Positions 28,203-42,010 are shown, counted from the stretch's first letter. The stretch is DNA of 64,000 bases from an uncultured SAR116 cluster alpha proteobacterium (GCA_902529515.1 CABZWX010000001.1:62001-126000); one strand, 5' to 3'. The notes: generated by a model from the sequence alone, not told the origin. Numbers and translations: made by a program.

Positions 28203-29345
28203 ATGAAAGAAGTATTAAAAGGATCCTTAGAGGGCATAAAAGTAATAGATTTTTCAACTCTCTTACCTGGACCACTTGCAAGCTTGTTCTTATCAGAAAC
28301 AGGTGCAGAGGTAATTAAGATTGAAAAACCTGGTGTTGGTGATGAAATAAGATTGTCTAATCCTCAATGGGGCGAACAAAGTGTATCTTTTTCTTTGCTT
28401 AATAGGGGTAAAAAAAGTTTATCTCTTGATTTGAAAGATCCTAAAAATCTTAAAATCTTGATACCAATTTTAAAAGAAGCTGACATTATAATTGAACAAT
28501 TCAGGCCTGGCGTAATGAAAAGACTTGGATTAGATTACGAAAGTATAAAAAAAATTAACCAAGATATAATTTACGTTTCTATCACAGGTTATGGTCAATA
28601 TGGACCAAAAAGTATGGTTGCTGGCCATGATCTTAACTATATAGGTAATGCAGGTCTTCTGAGTATAAGCATGGGTAGAGAAAATGATACCGTTGTACCG
28701 CCAGCACTTGTAGCAGATATAGCGGGTGGATCTTATCCGGCTGTAATTAATATCTTATTAGCATTAAGAAAAAGGGACTTAAATAAAGAAGGCTCATATA
28801 TTGATCTATCTATGACAGAAAATCTTTTTCCTTTTATGTTTTGGGGTTTAGGTTCTGGGTTTGCCCATAACAAATGGCCGGGCAATAGTGATGGAGTTTT
28901 ATCAGGAGGTTCTCCTAGATATAATATCTACAAAACAAGTGATGGAAGTTATGTAGCTGCAGCGCCTTTAGAGGATAGATTTTGGAATAAGTTTTGTGAG
29001 GCGATAGAACTCCCAAAAAAATTTATTAAAATGCAGGATGATCAAGAAAAGGTCATTCAAGAAATTAGAAAAATTATTGGACAAAAAGAAAAAAAATACT
29101 GGCTTGATGTATTTAGCAAAGCAGATTGTTGCTGCTCAATTGTTAAATCAGTTGAAGAAGCAATCAATGACAACCACTTTAAAGTTAGAAAGATTTTTGA
29201 AAACAAAATCATAAATAATTTAGGTGAAGAAATTCCTGCTCTTCCTATACCTGTAGATATGCAATTTAGAAAAGACCAAAAAAGAGTTTCTGCTCCAAGT
29301 CTTGGAGATATTAATGATCAATTTTTCAAATTAAAAAATCATTAA
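28203..29345 (+). CDS. CaiB/BaiF family CoA transferase
   Basis: LEGIKVIDFSTLLPGPLASLFLSETGAEVIKIEKPGVGDEIR; RGKKSLSLDLKD. Confidence 0.93.
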   Translation: MKEVLKGSLEGIKVIDFSTLLPGPLASLFLSETGAEVIKIEKPGVGDEIRLSNPQWGEQSVSFSLLNRGKKSLSLDLKDPKNLKILIPILKEADIIIEQFRPGVMKRLGLDYESIKKINQDIIYVSITGYGQYGPKSMVAGHDLNYIGNAGLLSISMGRENDTVVPPALVADIAGGSYPAVINILLALRKRDLNKEGSYIDLSMTENLFPFMFWGLGSGFAHNKWPGNSDGVLSGGSPRYNIYKTSDGSYVAAAPLEDRFWNKFCEAIELPKKFIKMQDDQEKVIQEIRKIIGQKEKKYWLDVFSKADCCCSIVKSVEEAINDNHFKVRKIFENKIINNLGEEIPALPIPVDMQFRKDQKRVSAPSLGDINDQFFKLKNH

Positions 29346-29418
29346 CTTGACGTTATTAATACATGTTGTCAAAATAGTTAAATAGCGAGTTGTAAGATTT
29401 AGCTCTCGGAGATTTATA

Positions 29419-30732
29419 ATGAAAAGATTAAATAATTTAGAATCTTACTGGATGCCATTTACGGCTAATAGGGATTTCAAGAAAGATCCCAGAATGGTTG
29501 TTGCAGCTGATGGTATGTATTACAAAAGTGAAACTGGGCAAGATATTTTAGATAGTGCAGCTGGATTATGGTGTGTTAATGCAGGACATAATAGACCAGA
29601 AATAACATCTGCTATTTCTGAGCAAGCAGCAACTTTGGATTTTGCTCCAAGTTTTCAATATGGTCATCCAAAATCTTTTGAACTTGCAAGTCGTGTCGCT
29701 GATATATTTCCAAAGGGTTTAGACCATGTTTTTTTTACAAATTCTGGTTCTGAAGCTGTTGATAGTACTCTCAAAATTGCTTTAGCTTATCATCGTGCTA
29801 GAGGTAAGGGAACTAAGACAAGATTAATTGGTCGTGAAAGAGGCTACCATGGTGTCGGGTTTGGTGGAATTTCAGTTGGTGGAATGCCAAGAAACAGACA
29901 ATATTTTGGAACATTGCTAACGGGCGTAGATCATATATCCCATACATTTCTTCCAGAAAAGAATAGATTTTCTAAAGGTTCACCTGAACATGGTGATTAT
30001 TTGGCAGATACATTAGAAGACATTATTGCACTTCATGATGCATCCAATATTGCTTCTGTGATTGTAGAGCCTGTAGCAGGTTCTACCGGAGTTTTACCGC
30101 CTCCAAAAAATTATTTAAAAAGACTAAGAGAAATCTGTGATAAACACGACATTTTATTAATTTTCGATGAAGTAATAACAGGTTTTGGTCGTCTTGGAAA
30201 AGCAACAGCTTCAGAATATTTTGGAGTTACTCCTGATATTATTTCGTGTGCGAAGGCAATCACTAATGGAATTATTCCTATGGGTGCTGCTGTAGTGTCA
30301 AAAGAAATATATGATACCATGATGGACGAAGCAGATATGCCCATAGAACTTTTTCACGGATATACATATTCAGGACATCCTATCGCATCTGCTGCCGGGC
30401 TTGCTGCACTAGATATCTATAGAGATGAGGACTTGTTCAATAAGGCTGGTAAAACAGCTAAATATTTAGAGAATATCGTTCACCAGCTTAAAAATGATAA
30501 AAATGTAATTGATATAAGAAACTTAGGTTTAGTTGCTGCAATAGAAGTTGCTCCAAGGCCAGGTTCTGTAGGCGCTAGAGGATATGAAGCTATGAAAAAA
30601 GCTTGGCATAAGGGTTTAATGCTAAGAGTGACAGGAGATACACTTGCATTTTCTCCTCCTTTAATTGCAGAAAATCATGATATAGACAAAATTTTTGAAA
30701 TTGTTCAATCTGTTTTAAAAGAATTAGACTAA
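29419..30732 (+). CDS. class III omega-aminotransferase (beta-alanine:pyruvate transaminase-like)
   Basis: SYWMPFTANRDFKKDPRMVVAADGMYY; GLWCVNAGHNRPEI; IFDEVITGFGRLG. Confidence 0.88.
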   Translation: MKRLNNLESYWMPFTANRDFKKDPRMVVAADGMYYKSETGQDILDSAAGLWCVNAGHNRPEITSAISEQAATLDFAPSFQYGHPKSFELASRVADIFPKGLDHVFFTNSGSEAVDSTLKIALAYHRARGKGTKTRLIGRERGYHGVGFGGISVGGMPRNRQYFGTLLTGVDHISHTFLPEKNRFSKGSPEHGDYLADTLEDIIALHDASNIASVIVEPVAGSTGVLPPPKNYLKRLREICDKHDILLIFDEVITGFGRLGKATASEYFGVTPDIISCAKAITNGIIPMGAAVVSKEIYDTMMDEADMPIELFHGYTYSGHPIASAAGLAALDIYRDEDLFNKAGKTAKYLENIVHQLKNDKNVIDIRNLGLVAAIEVAPRPGSVGARGYEAMKKAWHKGLMLRVTGDTLAFSPPLIAENHDIDKIFEIVQSVLKELD

Positions 30733-31617
30733 ATTTTTCATGCTATTAATTGGCACCTTTATAAAGACGTCTCCACTGTCCTCTGCGGGCGGTAGATTAC
30801 CAGCTCTCATATTTACTTGAATTGATGGTATTATGAGTTTAGGCATATTTAATGTTTTGTCTCTTGCCTCTCTTACTTTAACAAACTCATCTTCTCCAAT
30901 TGAAGTCTTTACATGAATATTCTTTTTTTTCTGCTCACCCACCGTTGTAACCCACTCAACTTTTCGTGAAGTCGGTGGATAATCATGGCAAACAAAAATT
31001 AAGGTATCGTCTGGATAGCTCAATATTTTTTGAATCGATCTATAAAGTTCACGAGCGTCCCCACCAGGAAAATCAGCTCTGGCACTACCAAGATCTGGCA
31101 TAAATAAGGTGTCTCCTACAAAAATAGAATTTCCAATCACATGTGCGGTACAAGCTGGTGTATGGCCTGGAGTATTGATTACTTTACATTTTATACTTCC
31201 AATTTTGTATTCATCATTATCTCTAAATAATCTATCAAACTGACTACCATCCCTTTGAAATTCAGTCCCAGCATTAAATGTTTTACCAAAAATATTTTGT
31301 ATATCGGAGATTTTTTCAGATATACCAATTTTTCCTCCTAGTTTTTTCTGGATATAGGGAGATGCAGACAAGTGATCTGCGTGAACGTGTGTTTCGATAA
31401 GCCACTCAAGATCTAATTTCATCTTTTCAATAAAAGAAATAATTTTTTCTGCATTATGATAATCTATTGTACCTGATGAAAAATCAAAATCTAAAACACT
31501 ATCTATTACGGCACATTTTTTTGAGATCATGTCATAAACGACATAACTGATAGTGGATGTTTCTTCATCAAAAAAACCTTTAATTTTGAAATTTTTATCT
31601 AATCTTGTCTCAATCAT
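30724..31617 (-). CDS. MBL-fold hydrolase, ETHE1/BLH persulfide-dioxygenase-like
   Basis: ETHVHADHLSASPYIQKKLGG; TPGHTPACTAHVIGNSIFVGDTLFMPDLGSARADFPGGDAREL. Confidence 0.85.
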   Translation of the reverse strand: MIETRLDKNFKIKGFFDEETSTISYVVYDMISKKCAVIDSVLDFDFSSGTIDYHNAEKIISFIEKMKLDLEWLIETHVHADHLSASPYIQKKLGGKIGISEKISDIQNIFGKTFNAGTEFQRDGSQFDRLFRDNDEYKIGSIKCKVINTPGHTPACTAHVIGNSIFVGDTLFMPDLGSARADFPGGDARELYRSIQKILSYPDDTLIFVCHDYPPTSRKVEWVTTVGEQKKKNIHVKTSIGEDEFVKVREARDKTLNMPKLIIPSIQVNMRAGNLPPAEDSGDVFIKVPINSMKNLV

Positions 31618-31626
31618 TTTTAAACC

Positions 31627-33078
31627 TTAAACTATTTGTGGAACTGGCCTTTTAGTAGCTTCATTTTTAATTAAAATTGACTCCAAACTTTTTGCAATCT
31701 CAGATAAATCTGTATCTTTTCCAGCTGGCGCAATTAATTGAATTCCGAAGGGCATTTGTTGATGATCTAATCCACATGGCAATGCCCAAACACATGGGAT
31801 TGCCATTGTGGTTGCATAGCTAAGTGATAACCACCTCATATAAGTTGGCATTTTCTCTCCATTAATTTCATTAACAAATAATTGTTCATGCGGATATGGA
31901 GAAACTGACGCAGCAGGACAAATCAGAACATCATATACATTAAAAAAATTACGAAAGTTTCTGTAAATTTTTGTTTGCATCACATGAGCCTGTGATACAT
32001 CTGAGAGAGAGTATTTTAATCCTCTTTCAACATTATCAATTACATTTGGCCCTAACAAATCTTTTGAATTATCAAATCTCTCTTTATGTGATGCAACATA
32101 GTTAAATCCTCGTATGACTTCAAAGCAATTATGCACATCTAAAAAATCTGGTTCAGCTTGCTCTGACTTTCGAAAATTACTTTTAAAAGTACTTACCTTA
32201 TCAAGAAAAATTGATTTAATCTCATTGTCTACTGGAGCACATCCAAGATCAGCCGAGTATGCCATTTTTATATTTGATAGGTCTGCCCCAATCAATTCTT
32301 GAGGCATTGAAATACTGTCAAAACTTGAGAACGGATCCATCCTATTTAAATTTGCTTGAGCTTGTAATAGTAAATAAGTGTCCGACACACTTCTGCCCAT
32401 TGGGCCTTGAACTGAAAAAGGGTTCAAACCTACAGCAGCTTCAGTTGCTGGTACCAAACCCGGAGAAGGTCTAAAACCATTAACACCACAAAACCCAGCA
32501 GGGGTCCTGAGGCTTCCTCCATAATCACTACCATTAGCCAATGGCATCATGTTACAGGCTAACGCTGCAGCGCTTCCACCAGAAGAACCTGCAGGAGTTT
32601 TTGTTAGATCAAATGGATTAGAAGTAGTACCATAAACAAAATTTTTTGTATTACCACCTGCACCAAATTCTGGTGTATTTGTCTTACAAAAAATTATTGC
32701 ACCTTCACTTCTTATATCCTCAACTATAGTGTCATCACTTTCAGGAATTCTATTTTCATAGATTTTAGACCCAGATGTTGAGCGGAGATTTTTAACAATA
32801 TTTAAATCTTTTATGCCAACGGGTAAACCATGAAGTAAACCTAGTTCTGATCCAGACATTACATCATCTTCAGCTTTTTTTGCCTGTTTCAGAACATCTG
32901 AAGTATTAATTGCTACGACTGCATTTATAGAAGGGTTTAATTTTTCTATTTGCTCAATACAACTCTTTGTTAGCTCTAATGGTGAAAGTTTTTTGTTTCC
33001 AATTAACCTTCTTGCTTCAATAGCATCTAGATCACATGGCCTTGACATATTTTCTCCTCTTAATATGAAGAAGATCAC
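31627..33078 (-). CDS. amidase (amidase-signature family)
   Basis: GLPVGIKDLN; NPFDLTKTPAGSSGGSAAALACNMMPLANGSDYGGSLRTPAGFCG. Confidence 0.92.
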   Translation of the reverse strand: MIFFILRGENMSRPCDLDAIEARRLIGNKKLSPLELTKSCIEQIEKLNPSINAVVAINTSDVLKQAKKAEDDVMSGSELGLLHGLPVGIKDLNIVKNLRSTSGSKIYENRIPESDDTIVEDIRSEGAIIFCKTNTPEFGAGGNTKNFVYGTTSNPFDLTKTPAGSSGGSAAALACNMMPLANGSDYGGSLRTPAGFCGVNGFRPSPGLVPATEAAVGLNPFSVQGPMGRSVSDTYLLLQAQANLNRMDPFSSFDSISMPQELIGADLSNIKMAYSADLGCAPVDNEIKSIFLDKVSTFKSNFRKSEQAEPDFLDVHNCFEVIRGFNYVASHKERFDNSKDLLGPNVIDNVERGLKYSLSDVSQAHVMQTKIYRNFRNFFNVYDVLICPAASVSPYPHEQLFVNEINGEKMPTYMRWLSLSYATTMAIPCVWALPCGLDHQQMPFGIQLIAPAGKDTDLSEIAKSLESILIKNEATKRPVPQIV

Positions 33079-33182
33079 ATTTTATTTGACTTACGTAAAG
33101 CTTGAATGAACAAAAAGGCTCAATAATACAATAAAGTAATTGTTTATTGAGAATTACTATCAATTAGTGTAATAATTATCTT

Positions 33183-33581
33183 ATGAATAATAAAGAAAAA
33201 TTGAGGAAAGCTGGTCTAAGACCTACTAAACAAAGGATGATAATTGCAGACATCCTTTTAGATGGTATTAATAGACATTTTACTGCTGAAAATCTACAGA
33301 ACGAAATAAATTCTTCGGGTAATTCAATGTCTATAGCTACAATTTATAATTGCCTTAAAAAATTTAGAAATTGTGGTCTTATTAAACAGGTTGAATCTTC
33401 AAAAGACACCGCTATTTTTGATACAAATATAAATCAGCATCATCATTTTTTAGACGAAGAAACAGGTGAATTAATTGACATTGAAAATGATGAAGTTAAC
33501 TTACACAAGCTTCCAAAAATTCCTCAAGGTTATCTTAATAACGGTGTTGAGGTCTTAATAAAAATAAAGAAGCAAATTTGA
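33183..33581 (+). CDS. irr: Fur-superfamily regulator, Irr-like
   Basis: LRKAGLRPTKQRMIIADIL; SIATIYNCLKKF; HHHFLDEETGELIDIE; adjacent katG. Confidence 0.8.
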   Translation: MNNKEKLRKAGLRPTKQRMIIADILLDGINRHFTAENLQNEINSSGNSMSIATIYNCLKKFRNCGLIKQVESSKDTAIFDTNINQHHHFLDEETGELIDIENDEVNLHKLPKIPQGYLNNGVEVLIKIKKQI

Positions 33582-33590
33582 TTTTTTTAC

Positions 33591-33607
33591 TTTAAAATCG
33601 TTCTAAA
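33591..33607 (+). promoter_or_regulatory. candidate ICE box (Irr operator) upstream of katG
   Basis: TTTAAAA-TCG-TTCTAAA, 7-3-7 near-palindrome with one mismatch to TTTAGAA-N3-TTCTAAA; 4 bp upstream of a TTGACA-17-TATTTT promoter (33612-33640). Confidence 0.6.
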
Positions 33608-33611
33608 CTAC

Positions 33612-35817
<2,206 letters not shown>

Positions 35818-35841
35818 TCAGATAGATAATGATTTTTCTTG

Positions 35842-35875
35842 AAGGCGATTTGATTACTTTAAATCGCCTTTTTTT
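35842..35875 (+). terminator. Rho-independent terminator of katG
   Basis: AAGGCGATTT / AAATCGCCTT, perfect 10-bp stem, 9-nt loop, then T-run; overlaps xerC stop. Confidence 0.93.
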
Positions 35876-36827
35876 ATGAGCGTGGATGTATAGCTTTATG
35901 TAATCTTAAAAGCTCTGCTTCGTTTACATCTGTATATCTTTGGGTGGTTGAAAGGCTGGAGTGGCCTAGCAATTGTTGTATAGCTCTTAAATCCGCGCCA
36001 CCAGATAATAAATGAGTGGCGAATGCATGCCGTAAAGCATGAGGAGTAGTATGGGATGGTAAGCCTAATTCATACCTCAGATTTTCTACTCTTCTTTGAA
36101 TAATTCTTGGAGATAATTCTCCTCCTCGTTTTCCCAAAAAAAGTGGCTCATCCCCATTAGTATTAAATGGACAATGATCTATATATTCCCTAACTCCTTC
36201 ACAAATAATTGGTAAAAGAGGTACATCTCGATATTTGTTACCTTTACCTTTTACTCTTAACCATTCTCCATTAGGTGCGTCTTTTCTTTTTAAGGATAAC
36301 GCCTCACTTATTCTTAAACCTGATCCATACAATAGAAGTAAAACTGCCCTGTCACGCAGATTAATCCAGTGATCAGATTCATTATTCATAATTGATTCTA
36401 AAGCCTGTGCTACTAGATTTGAGTCTATGGACTTTGGAAATGATCTTTTAAGTTTTGGACTTTTAAAGATGGACATATCGAGTGAAGAAATAATTTTATC
36501 TCTTATAAGGAATTTGTAAAAATTTTTTAAACTTGACACTTTTCTAGCGACTGTTGGTCTAGACAATTGTCTTTCAGATAAAACTGACAAAAATTCTCTA
36601 AAAATATATTTATCTGGTGATAAAAATTCATAATTTTTGTCGGTACAAAAATTTGAAAATTCTAACACGTCTCTATTATATGCATTTAAGGTATGTTCCC
36701 CGTAACCACGAATTGTTTCTAGATATTTTAACCAGGACAAAATCGTATTATTTTCATTTTTAGCAATAGTATTTTTGTTCAATTCTTCCACATATATTAC
36801 AAAATTGATTGTCCTGTTTTTTTCCAA
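35874..36827 (-). CDS. xerC: tyrosine recombinase XerC-like
   Basis: [55 protein letters not shown]. Confidence 0.9.
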   Translation of the reverse strand: MEKNRTINFVIYVEELNKNTIAKNENNTILSWLKYLETIRGYGEHTLNAYNRDVLEFSNFCTDKNYEFLSPDKYIFREFLSVLSERQLSRPTVARKVSSLKNFYKFLIRDKIISSLDMSIFKSPKLKRSFPKSIDSNLVAQALESIMNNESDHWINLRDRAVLLLLYGSGLRISEALSLKRKDAPNGEWLRVKGKGNKYRDVPLLPIICEGVREYIDHCPFNTNGDEPLFLGKRGGELSPRIIQRRVENLRYELGLPSHTTPHALRHAFATHLLSGGADLRAIQQLLGHSSLSTTQRYTDVNEAELLRLHKAIHPRS

Positions 36828-37453
36828 TCGGATAGAAAATCCGATAAACCTTTATCAGTTAGAGGATGGTTATACATAGATTTTAAAAATTTTGGTGGTA
36901 CTGTAGCAACGTCTGCACCTAATTTAGCAGAATCTACAATGTCTTGAACACTTCTTATTGAGGCAGCTAGAACTTTAGTATCAAATCCATGAATGTCGTA
37001 GATCTCAGTAATTTCAGAGATTAAATTCATGCCATCAGCACCAATGTCATCTAATCTTCCTATAAAAGGAGATATAAAAGTTGCGCCTGCTTTTGCAGCT
37101 AATAGGGCTTGAGCCCCACTAAAACATAAAGTGACATTAACCATAATACCATCATCAGAAAATGCTTTGCACGCTCTTAAACCGTCAAATGTTAAAGGAA
37201 CTTTAATTGCAACATTTTGAGCTATTGAAGAAAGTTTTTTACCTTCTAGTATCATGTTATCAAAATCTATTGCGGTGACTTCTGCACTTACTGGTCCTGA
37301 CACTTCATTGCAAATTTCTTCAATAGTACTAATTATATTTCTTCCAGATTTAGCTATTAAAGACGGATTAGTAGTAACACCATCAATTAAGCCAGTAATA
37401 TTTAACGATTTAATTTCCTCAATTTCAGCAGTGTCTATAAATAATTGCATCAC
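36797..37453 (-). CDS. transaldolase / fructose-6-phosphate aldolase family protein
   Basis: [16 protein letters not shown]...[43 protein letters not shown]. Confidence 0.92.
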   Translation of the reverse strand: MMQLFIDTAEIEEIKSLNITGLIDGVTTNPSLIAKSGRNIISTIEEICNEVSGPVSAEVTAIDFDNMILEGKKLSSIAQNVAIKVPLTFDGLRACKAFSDDGIMVNVTLCFSGAQALLAAKAGATFISPFIGRLDDIGADGMNLISEITEIYDIHGFDTKVLAASIRSVQDIVDSAKLGADVATVPPKFLKSMYNHPLTDKGLSDFLSDWKKTGQSIL

Positions 37454-37565
37454 TTATCCTTTTAACTTTCTTGAAGTTTAAACATTTTGTTAATTATAAT
37501 TTATAATACACTATTTAAAAATTATAACTATATTTAGCTTTAAACTTATTTGATAAAGATAGTAA

Positions 37566-39800
37566 ATGAAAAATGTAAACTCAAAAGAAGTGTCTGTCTT
37601 AGTTACTGGGCCTTTCAACGAACCATTTGACTACGTTTTAGAAGATAAAAATACCAATTTAAGTATTGGTCAAATCGTTTTAGTTCCTTTTGGAAAAAGA
37701 AAAATAGTAGGTATAATCATTGGTGATGGGACTAAAACCATACCTGAAACAAAATTGAAAACAATTCTTCAAGTTTATGATTTTGAGCCAATTCCAAAAT
37801 CTTCAATTGAATTAATGAATTTTTTATCAAGTTGGTATTGTGTTTTTAAAGGTCTGGTTTTGAAAATGATATTATCTCCAATAGAAGCTATTACTTCTCC
37901 AGATTACGAAAAAGTTTATAAAAGTAATTTTCTAAATGAAAATGAAATAAACGAAATTAAAGAAATTAAAATTACCAACAAACGTAAGTTAGTTTTAGAT
38001 TTTCTATTAAATTTAGATATTGGAAAATCACAAAATGATATAATTAAACAAACAGGAGTTTCAAAAGCTATTTTGAAAGATATGACCAAAAAAAAATTGG
38101 TACAAGAAAAGAAAGTTTTCAAAACACTGAATTTAGATTCTCATTTTTTAAAAAACACTAAAGAAAATAAAAAAAATTATGACTTTTTAAATTTAGAACA
38201 AAAATTTGCGGTAGATAGAATCAATGATTCAATTATTAAGAAAAAGTCAGATTGTTTCTTGCTTGATGGGGTCCCAGGTTCTGGTAAAACTGAAACTTAC
38301 TTCGAAACAGTAAGGACATGTTTAGATCAAGGAAGGCAGTCATTAATTTTACTCCCAGAAATAGTTTTGACACCAGACTGGGAAAAAAGGTTTTTTCAAA
38401 AATTTTCTTTTGCGCCATTAGTTTGGAATTCTGAAATAACAAAGAAAAAAAAGAAAAAAATTTGGCTGTCTGCATTAAACGGTACAGCTGGAGTTGTTGT
38501 AGGAGCAAGATCGGCGCTAATGATTCCTATTTCAAATTTAGGTTTAATTGTCGTTGATGAAGAACATGAGCAAGCTTTTAAACAAGAAGAAAATGTGAGG
38601 TATAATGCTAGAGATATGGCTATCTACAGGTCTTCAAGATCTTCAGCTCCAATAGTTTTAGCCTCTGCAACACCATCATTAGAAACATTTCAGAATGCAA
38701 AAAGTGGTAAATATATTCATTTAACTTTGCCAAAAAGAGCGACAGGGGCAACTTTACCTAACATTAAACTTATTGATTTAATTGCCCATCCACCAGATAA
38801 AGGAAGATGGCTATCTCCTCTTCTTGTAGGTGAAATAGAAAATAAACTAAATAATAAAGAACAAAGTTTATTATTTTTAAACAGAAGGGGTTATGCGCCC
38901 TTATCAATTTGCAATTCATGCGGAGATAAAATTAAGTGTGTTAATTGTGATGCCTGGTTAGTTGAGCATAGATCTAAAAATATATTAGTCTGTCACCATT
39001 GTGGATATTCAAGAATATTTGAAAATATTTGTAAGAAATGTGGAGTTGAAAATCAAATTAGAGCCTGTGGTCCTGGAGTTGAGCGTATCGAAGAAGAAAT
39101 TAAAGAAACTTTTCCTATGGCAAGATTAATAGTTTTATCAAGTGATACTATGAATAATCATAAAATACTTAATCAAACTGTTGAAAAAATAAAAAATAAC
39201 AAAGTTGATATTGTTATAGGAACACAAATGATTGCTAAAGGCCATGATTTTCCAAATTTAAAATTGGTTGGTATTGTTGACAGTGATGTTGGATTATCCG
39301 GCGGTGATTTAAGGGCATCAGAAAGAACTTTTCAGGTTTTACAACAAGTATCTGGAAGATCAGGTAGACATTCAAAAAAAGAAGAAGACAAAGGTGTTGT
39401 TCTAATTCAGACTTATGATAGTAAAAATCCAATTATTAATGCTATTGCCAAAAATAATCGAAACGAATTTTTTGACAAAGAGTTAAAGTCAAGACAACAC
39501 GCTAATATGCCCCCTTATGGGAGGTTGGCATCCATAATATTGTCATCGAGATTAGAAAGAAAATTAGAAACTTTTTCGACAGAATTGTTGAAAGTAGCCC
39601 CATTTTTTAAAAATGTTAAGATTTTTGGACCCGCCCCTGCACCAATATATTTTTTGAGAGGTAGATTTAGAAGAAGATTTTTAATAAAATCTGATAAAAA
39701 TGTTAATATTCAAGATGTAATTCTTAATTGGACAAGGAAAATCAATACACCAAACCATATTAAATTAACTATAGATATTGATCCATTTTCTTTTATGTAA
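37566..39800 (+). CDS. priA: primosomal protein N' (PriA helicase)
   Basis: LLDGVPGSGKTETYFE; VVDEEHEQAFKQEENVRYNARDMA; zinc-binding cysteines CNSCGDKIKCVNCDAW; SGRSGR. Confidence 0.96.
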   Translation: MKNVNSKEVSVLVTGPFNEPFDYVLEDKNTNLSIGQIVLVPFGKRKIVGIIIGDGTKTIPETKLKTILQVYDFEPIPKSSIELMNFLSSWYCVFKGLVLKMILSPIEAITSPDYEKVYKSNFLNENEINEIKEIKITNKRKLVLDFLLNLDIGKSQNDIIKQTGVSKAILKDMTKKKLVQEKKVFKTLNLDSHFLKNTKENKKNYDFLNLEQKFAVDRINDSIIKKKSDCFLLDGVPGSGKTETYFETVRTCLDQGRQSLILLPEIVLTPDWEKRFFQKFSFAPLVWNSEITKKKKKKIWLSALNGTAGVVVGARSALMIPISNLGLIVVDEEHEQAFKQEENVRYNARDMAIYRSSRSSAPIVLASATPSLETFQNAKSGKYIHLTLPKRATGATLPNIKLIDLIAHPPDKGRWLSPLLVGEIENKLNNKEQSLLFLNRRGYAPLSICNSCGDKIKCVNCDAWLVEHRSKNILVCHHCGYSRIFENICKKCGVENQIRACGPGVERIEEEIKETFPMARLIVLSSDTMNNHKILNQTVEKIKNNKVDIVIGTQMIAKGHDFPNLKLVGIVDSDVGLSGGDLRASERTFQVLQQVSGRSGRHSKKEEDKGVVLIQTYDSKNPIINAIAKNNRNEFFDKELKSRQHANMPPYGRLASIILSSRLERKLETFSTELLKVAPFFKNVKIFGPAPAPIYFLRGRFRRRFLIKSDKNVNIQDVILNWTRKINTPNHIKLTIDIDPFSFM

Positions 39801-39895
39801 AATTAATTCAATTTGGTACCCTTGCTACTTGCAATGATATGAATGCTGTGGTAGCAATCCATATTATTTTATTTACGTAAAAGGGAAGTATTGAG

Positions 39896-40447
39896 ATGAG
39901 CGTTTCATCTGGTTTATCAGGTAGATATGCTAAAGCTATATATGAATTAGCTGAAGAAAAAAAACTTTTAACAAAAATAGTTGATGACTTTACAAGCCTC
40001 AAAAAGTTGCTTGAAGAAAGTGATTCTTTGTCTAATTTGATCAAGTCCCCGGCTGTATCTAAATCTGAAAAACAAAATTCAATAATTAAAATATTAAATA
40101 AAGCTAAAGCTCAAAAATTAACCATCAAATTTTTTGGAACTTTGGCAAATAATGGAAGATTAATATTAATAAATGAAGTAATAGACGACTTTTTATCAGA
40201 AGTATCTAGAATAAATGGTGAGGTTAAAGCAGAAGTCACATCTTCTTTTAAACTTGACAAGAATCAACAAAAAAAAGTTGTAACAACAATATCTGAAGCA
40301 ACAGGTATTAAAAAAATAATATTGTCAGCAAGCGTTGATGAAAGTTTGATTGGAGGTATTATTGTCAAAATAGGTTCAAAAATGATAGATAACTCTTTAA
40401 AAACTAAACTAAATAGACTTGAAATAGCTATGAGAGGTACAAACTAA
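39896..40447 (+). CDS. atpH: ATP synthase F1 delta subunit
   Basis: [37 protein letters not shown]. Confidence 0.95.
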   Translation: MSVSSGLSGRYAKAIYELAEEKKLLTKIVDDFTSLKKLLEESDSLSNLIKSPAVSKSEKQNSIIKILNKAKAQKLTIKFFGTLANNGRLILINEVIDDFLSEVSRINGEVKAEVTSSFKLDKNQQKKVVTTISEATGIKKIILSASVDESLIGGIIVKIGSKMIDNSLKTKLNRLEIAMRGTN

Positions 40448-41982
40448 TGGATATTCGTGCAGCAGAAATATCAACAATATTAAAAGATCAGATTGAAAAT
40501 TTTGGCGCAGATGCTGAGGTTACAGAAGTTGGTAAAGTTTTATCAGTAGGTGATGGAATTGCGCGTGTTTATGGTCTCGATCAGATCCAAGCGGGAGAAA
40601 TGGTAGAATTTCCTGGCAGTATTGCTGGTATGGCCTTGAACTTAGAAAGAGATAATGTCGGTGTAGTTATATTTGGAAGCGATAAAACAATTAGAGAGGG
40701 AGATGTTGTAAAAAGAACAGGTTCTATTGTTGATGTTCCTATAGGAAAAGGTCTCTTAGGAAGAGTTGTTGATGCACTTGGTAATCCTATAGATGGAAAG
40801 GGCGCTCTTAAAAACGTTAAAAGATCAAGGGTTGAGACTAAAGCTCCAGGTATTATGCCAAGAGAATCAGTTAGCGAACCTATGCAAACTGGATTAAAGG
40901 CAATCGATTCACTTATTCCTGTGGGAAGAGGACAAAGAGAGCTTATTATTGGAGACAGGCAGACTGGTAAAACAGCCATTGCTATAGATACCTTTTTAAA
41001 TCAAAAGAGTACTAATGATAAGGCTGGTAAAGACGATACTAAAAAACTGTTTTGTATTTATGTAGCGGTTGGACAAAAAAGATCTACAGTAGCGCAAATT
41101 GTTAAAACTTTAGAAGAGAGAGGGGCGTTGGAATATTCGATTGTTGTAGCAGCTACAGCATCTGATCCAGCTCCTATGCAATTTCTTGCACCTTATTCTG
41201 CTGCCGCTATGGGAGAATTTTTCAGAGATAATGGAATGCATGCAGTTGTTGTTTATGACGATTTATCTAAACAAGCAGTTGCCTACAGACAAATGTCTCT
41301 CCTTCTAAGAAGACCTCCAGGAAGAGAAGCTTATCCTGGTGATGTGTTTTATCTTCACTCTCGCTTGCTTGAAAGAGCTGCAAAATTAAATGGAGATAAT
41401 GGATCTGGATCTCTAACAGCCCTTCCAATAATCGAAACACAAGGTGGTGACGTTTCCGCATTCATTCCAACCAATGTTATTTCAATTACAGATGGTCAAA
41501 TTTTTCTAGAAACTGAACTTTTTTATAAAGGTATTAGGCCAGCCGTTAATGTAGGTTTATCGGTTTCCAGGGTTGGATCTGCCGCTCAGATTAAAGCAAT
41601 GAAACAAGTTGCTGGAACCATAAAGCTAGACTTAGCACAATATCGAGAAATGGCTGCTTTCGCACAATTTGCTTCTGATATGGATGCTTCAACAAGGCAA
41701 CTTTTATCAAGAGGCGAAAGGTTAACTGAATTACTTAAACAACCTCAATATTCTCCAATGGATGTTGAAGAACAGGTAGCCGTTATTTTTGCTGGAGTCA
41801 AAGGATATTTAGATCAAATTCCAACACAAAAAATTGGTGAGTTTGAACAGTCACTTATCCAAAAACTACATGCCAAGGGCTCTAATATTTTAGAATCAAT
41901 AAGAAAAGATAAATCAATTTCAGATGATACTGATAAGGCTCTTAAAGACACACTAGACGAATTAGTAAAGAATTTTGCTTAG
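40447..41982 (+). CDS. atpA: ATP synthase F1 alpha subunit
   Basis: [14 protein letters not shown]; full-length alpha subunit. Confidence 0.98.
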   Translation: MDIRAAEISTILKDQIENFGADAEVTEVGKVLSVGDGIARVYGLDQIQAGEMVEFPGSIAGMALNLERDNVGVVIFGSDKTIREGDVVKRTGSIVDVPIGKGLLGRVVDALGNPIDGKGALKNVKRSRVETKAPGIMPRESVSEPMQTGLKAIDSLIPVGRGQRELIIGDRQTGKTAIAIDTFLNQKSTNDKAGKDDTKKLFCIYVAVGQKRSTVAQIVKTLEERGALEYSIVVAATASDPAPMQFLAPYSAAAMGEFFRDNGMHAVVVYDDLSKQAVAYRQMSLLLRRPPGREAYPGDVFYLHSRLLERAAKLNGDNGSGSLTALPIIETQGGDVSAFIPTNVISITDGQIFLETELFYKGIRPAVNVGLSVSRVGSAAQIKAMKQVAGTIKLDLAQYREMAAFAQFASDMDASTRQLLSRGERLTELLKQPQYSPMDVEEQVAVIFAGVKGYLDQIPTQKIGEFEQSLIQKLHAKGSNILESIRKDKSISDDTDKALKDTLDELVKNFA

Positions 41983-42010
41983 TTAATTTCAATAATTAAG
42001 GATAAGGTTA

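Noticed and set aside
30724-31617. MBL-fold protein as the missing PhnP
   Set aside because: Motifs (LGSARADFPGGDA) are ETHE1/BLH persulfide-dioxygenase-like, and it lies far from the phn genes
35874-36827. Tyrosine recombinase as a sign of a mobile element
   Set aside because: XerC-like housekeeping recombinase in core synteny; no att repeats or cargo seen
40581-40979. 132-aa antisense ORF in atpA
   Set aside because: Antisense to a highly conserved gene; composition artefact
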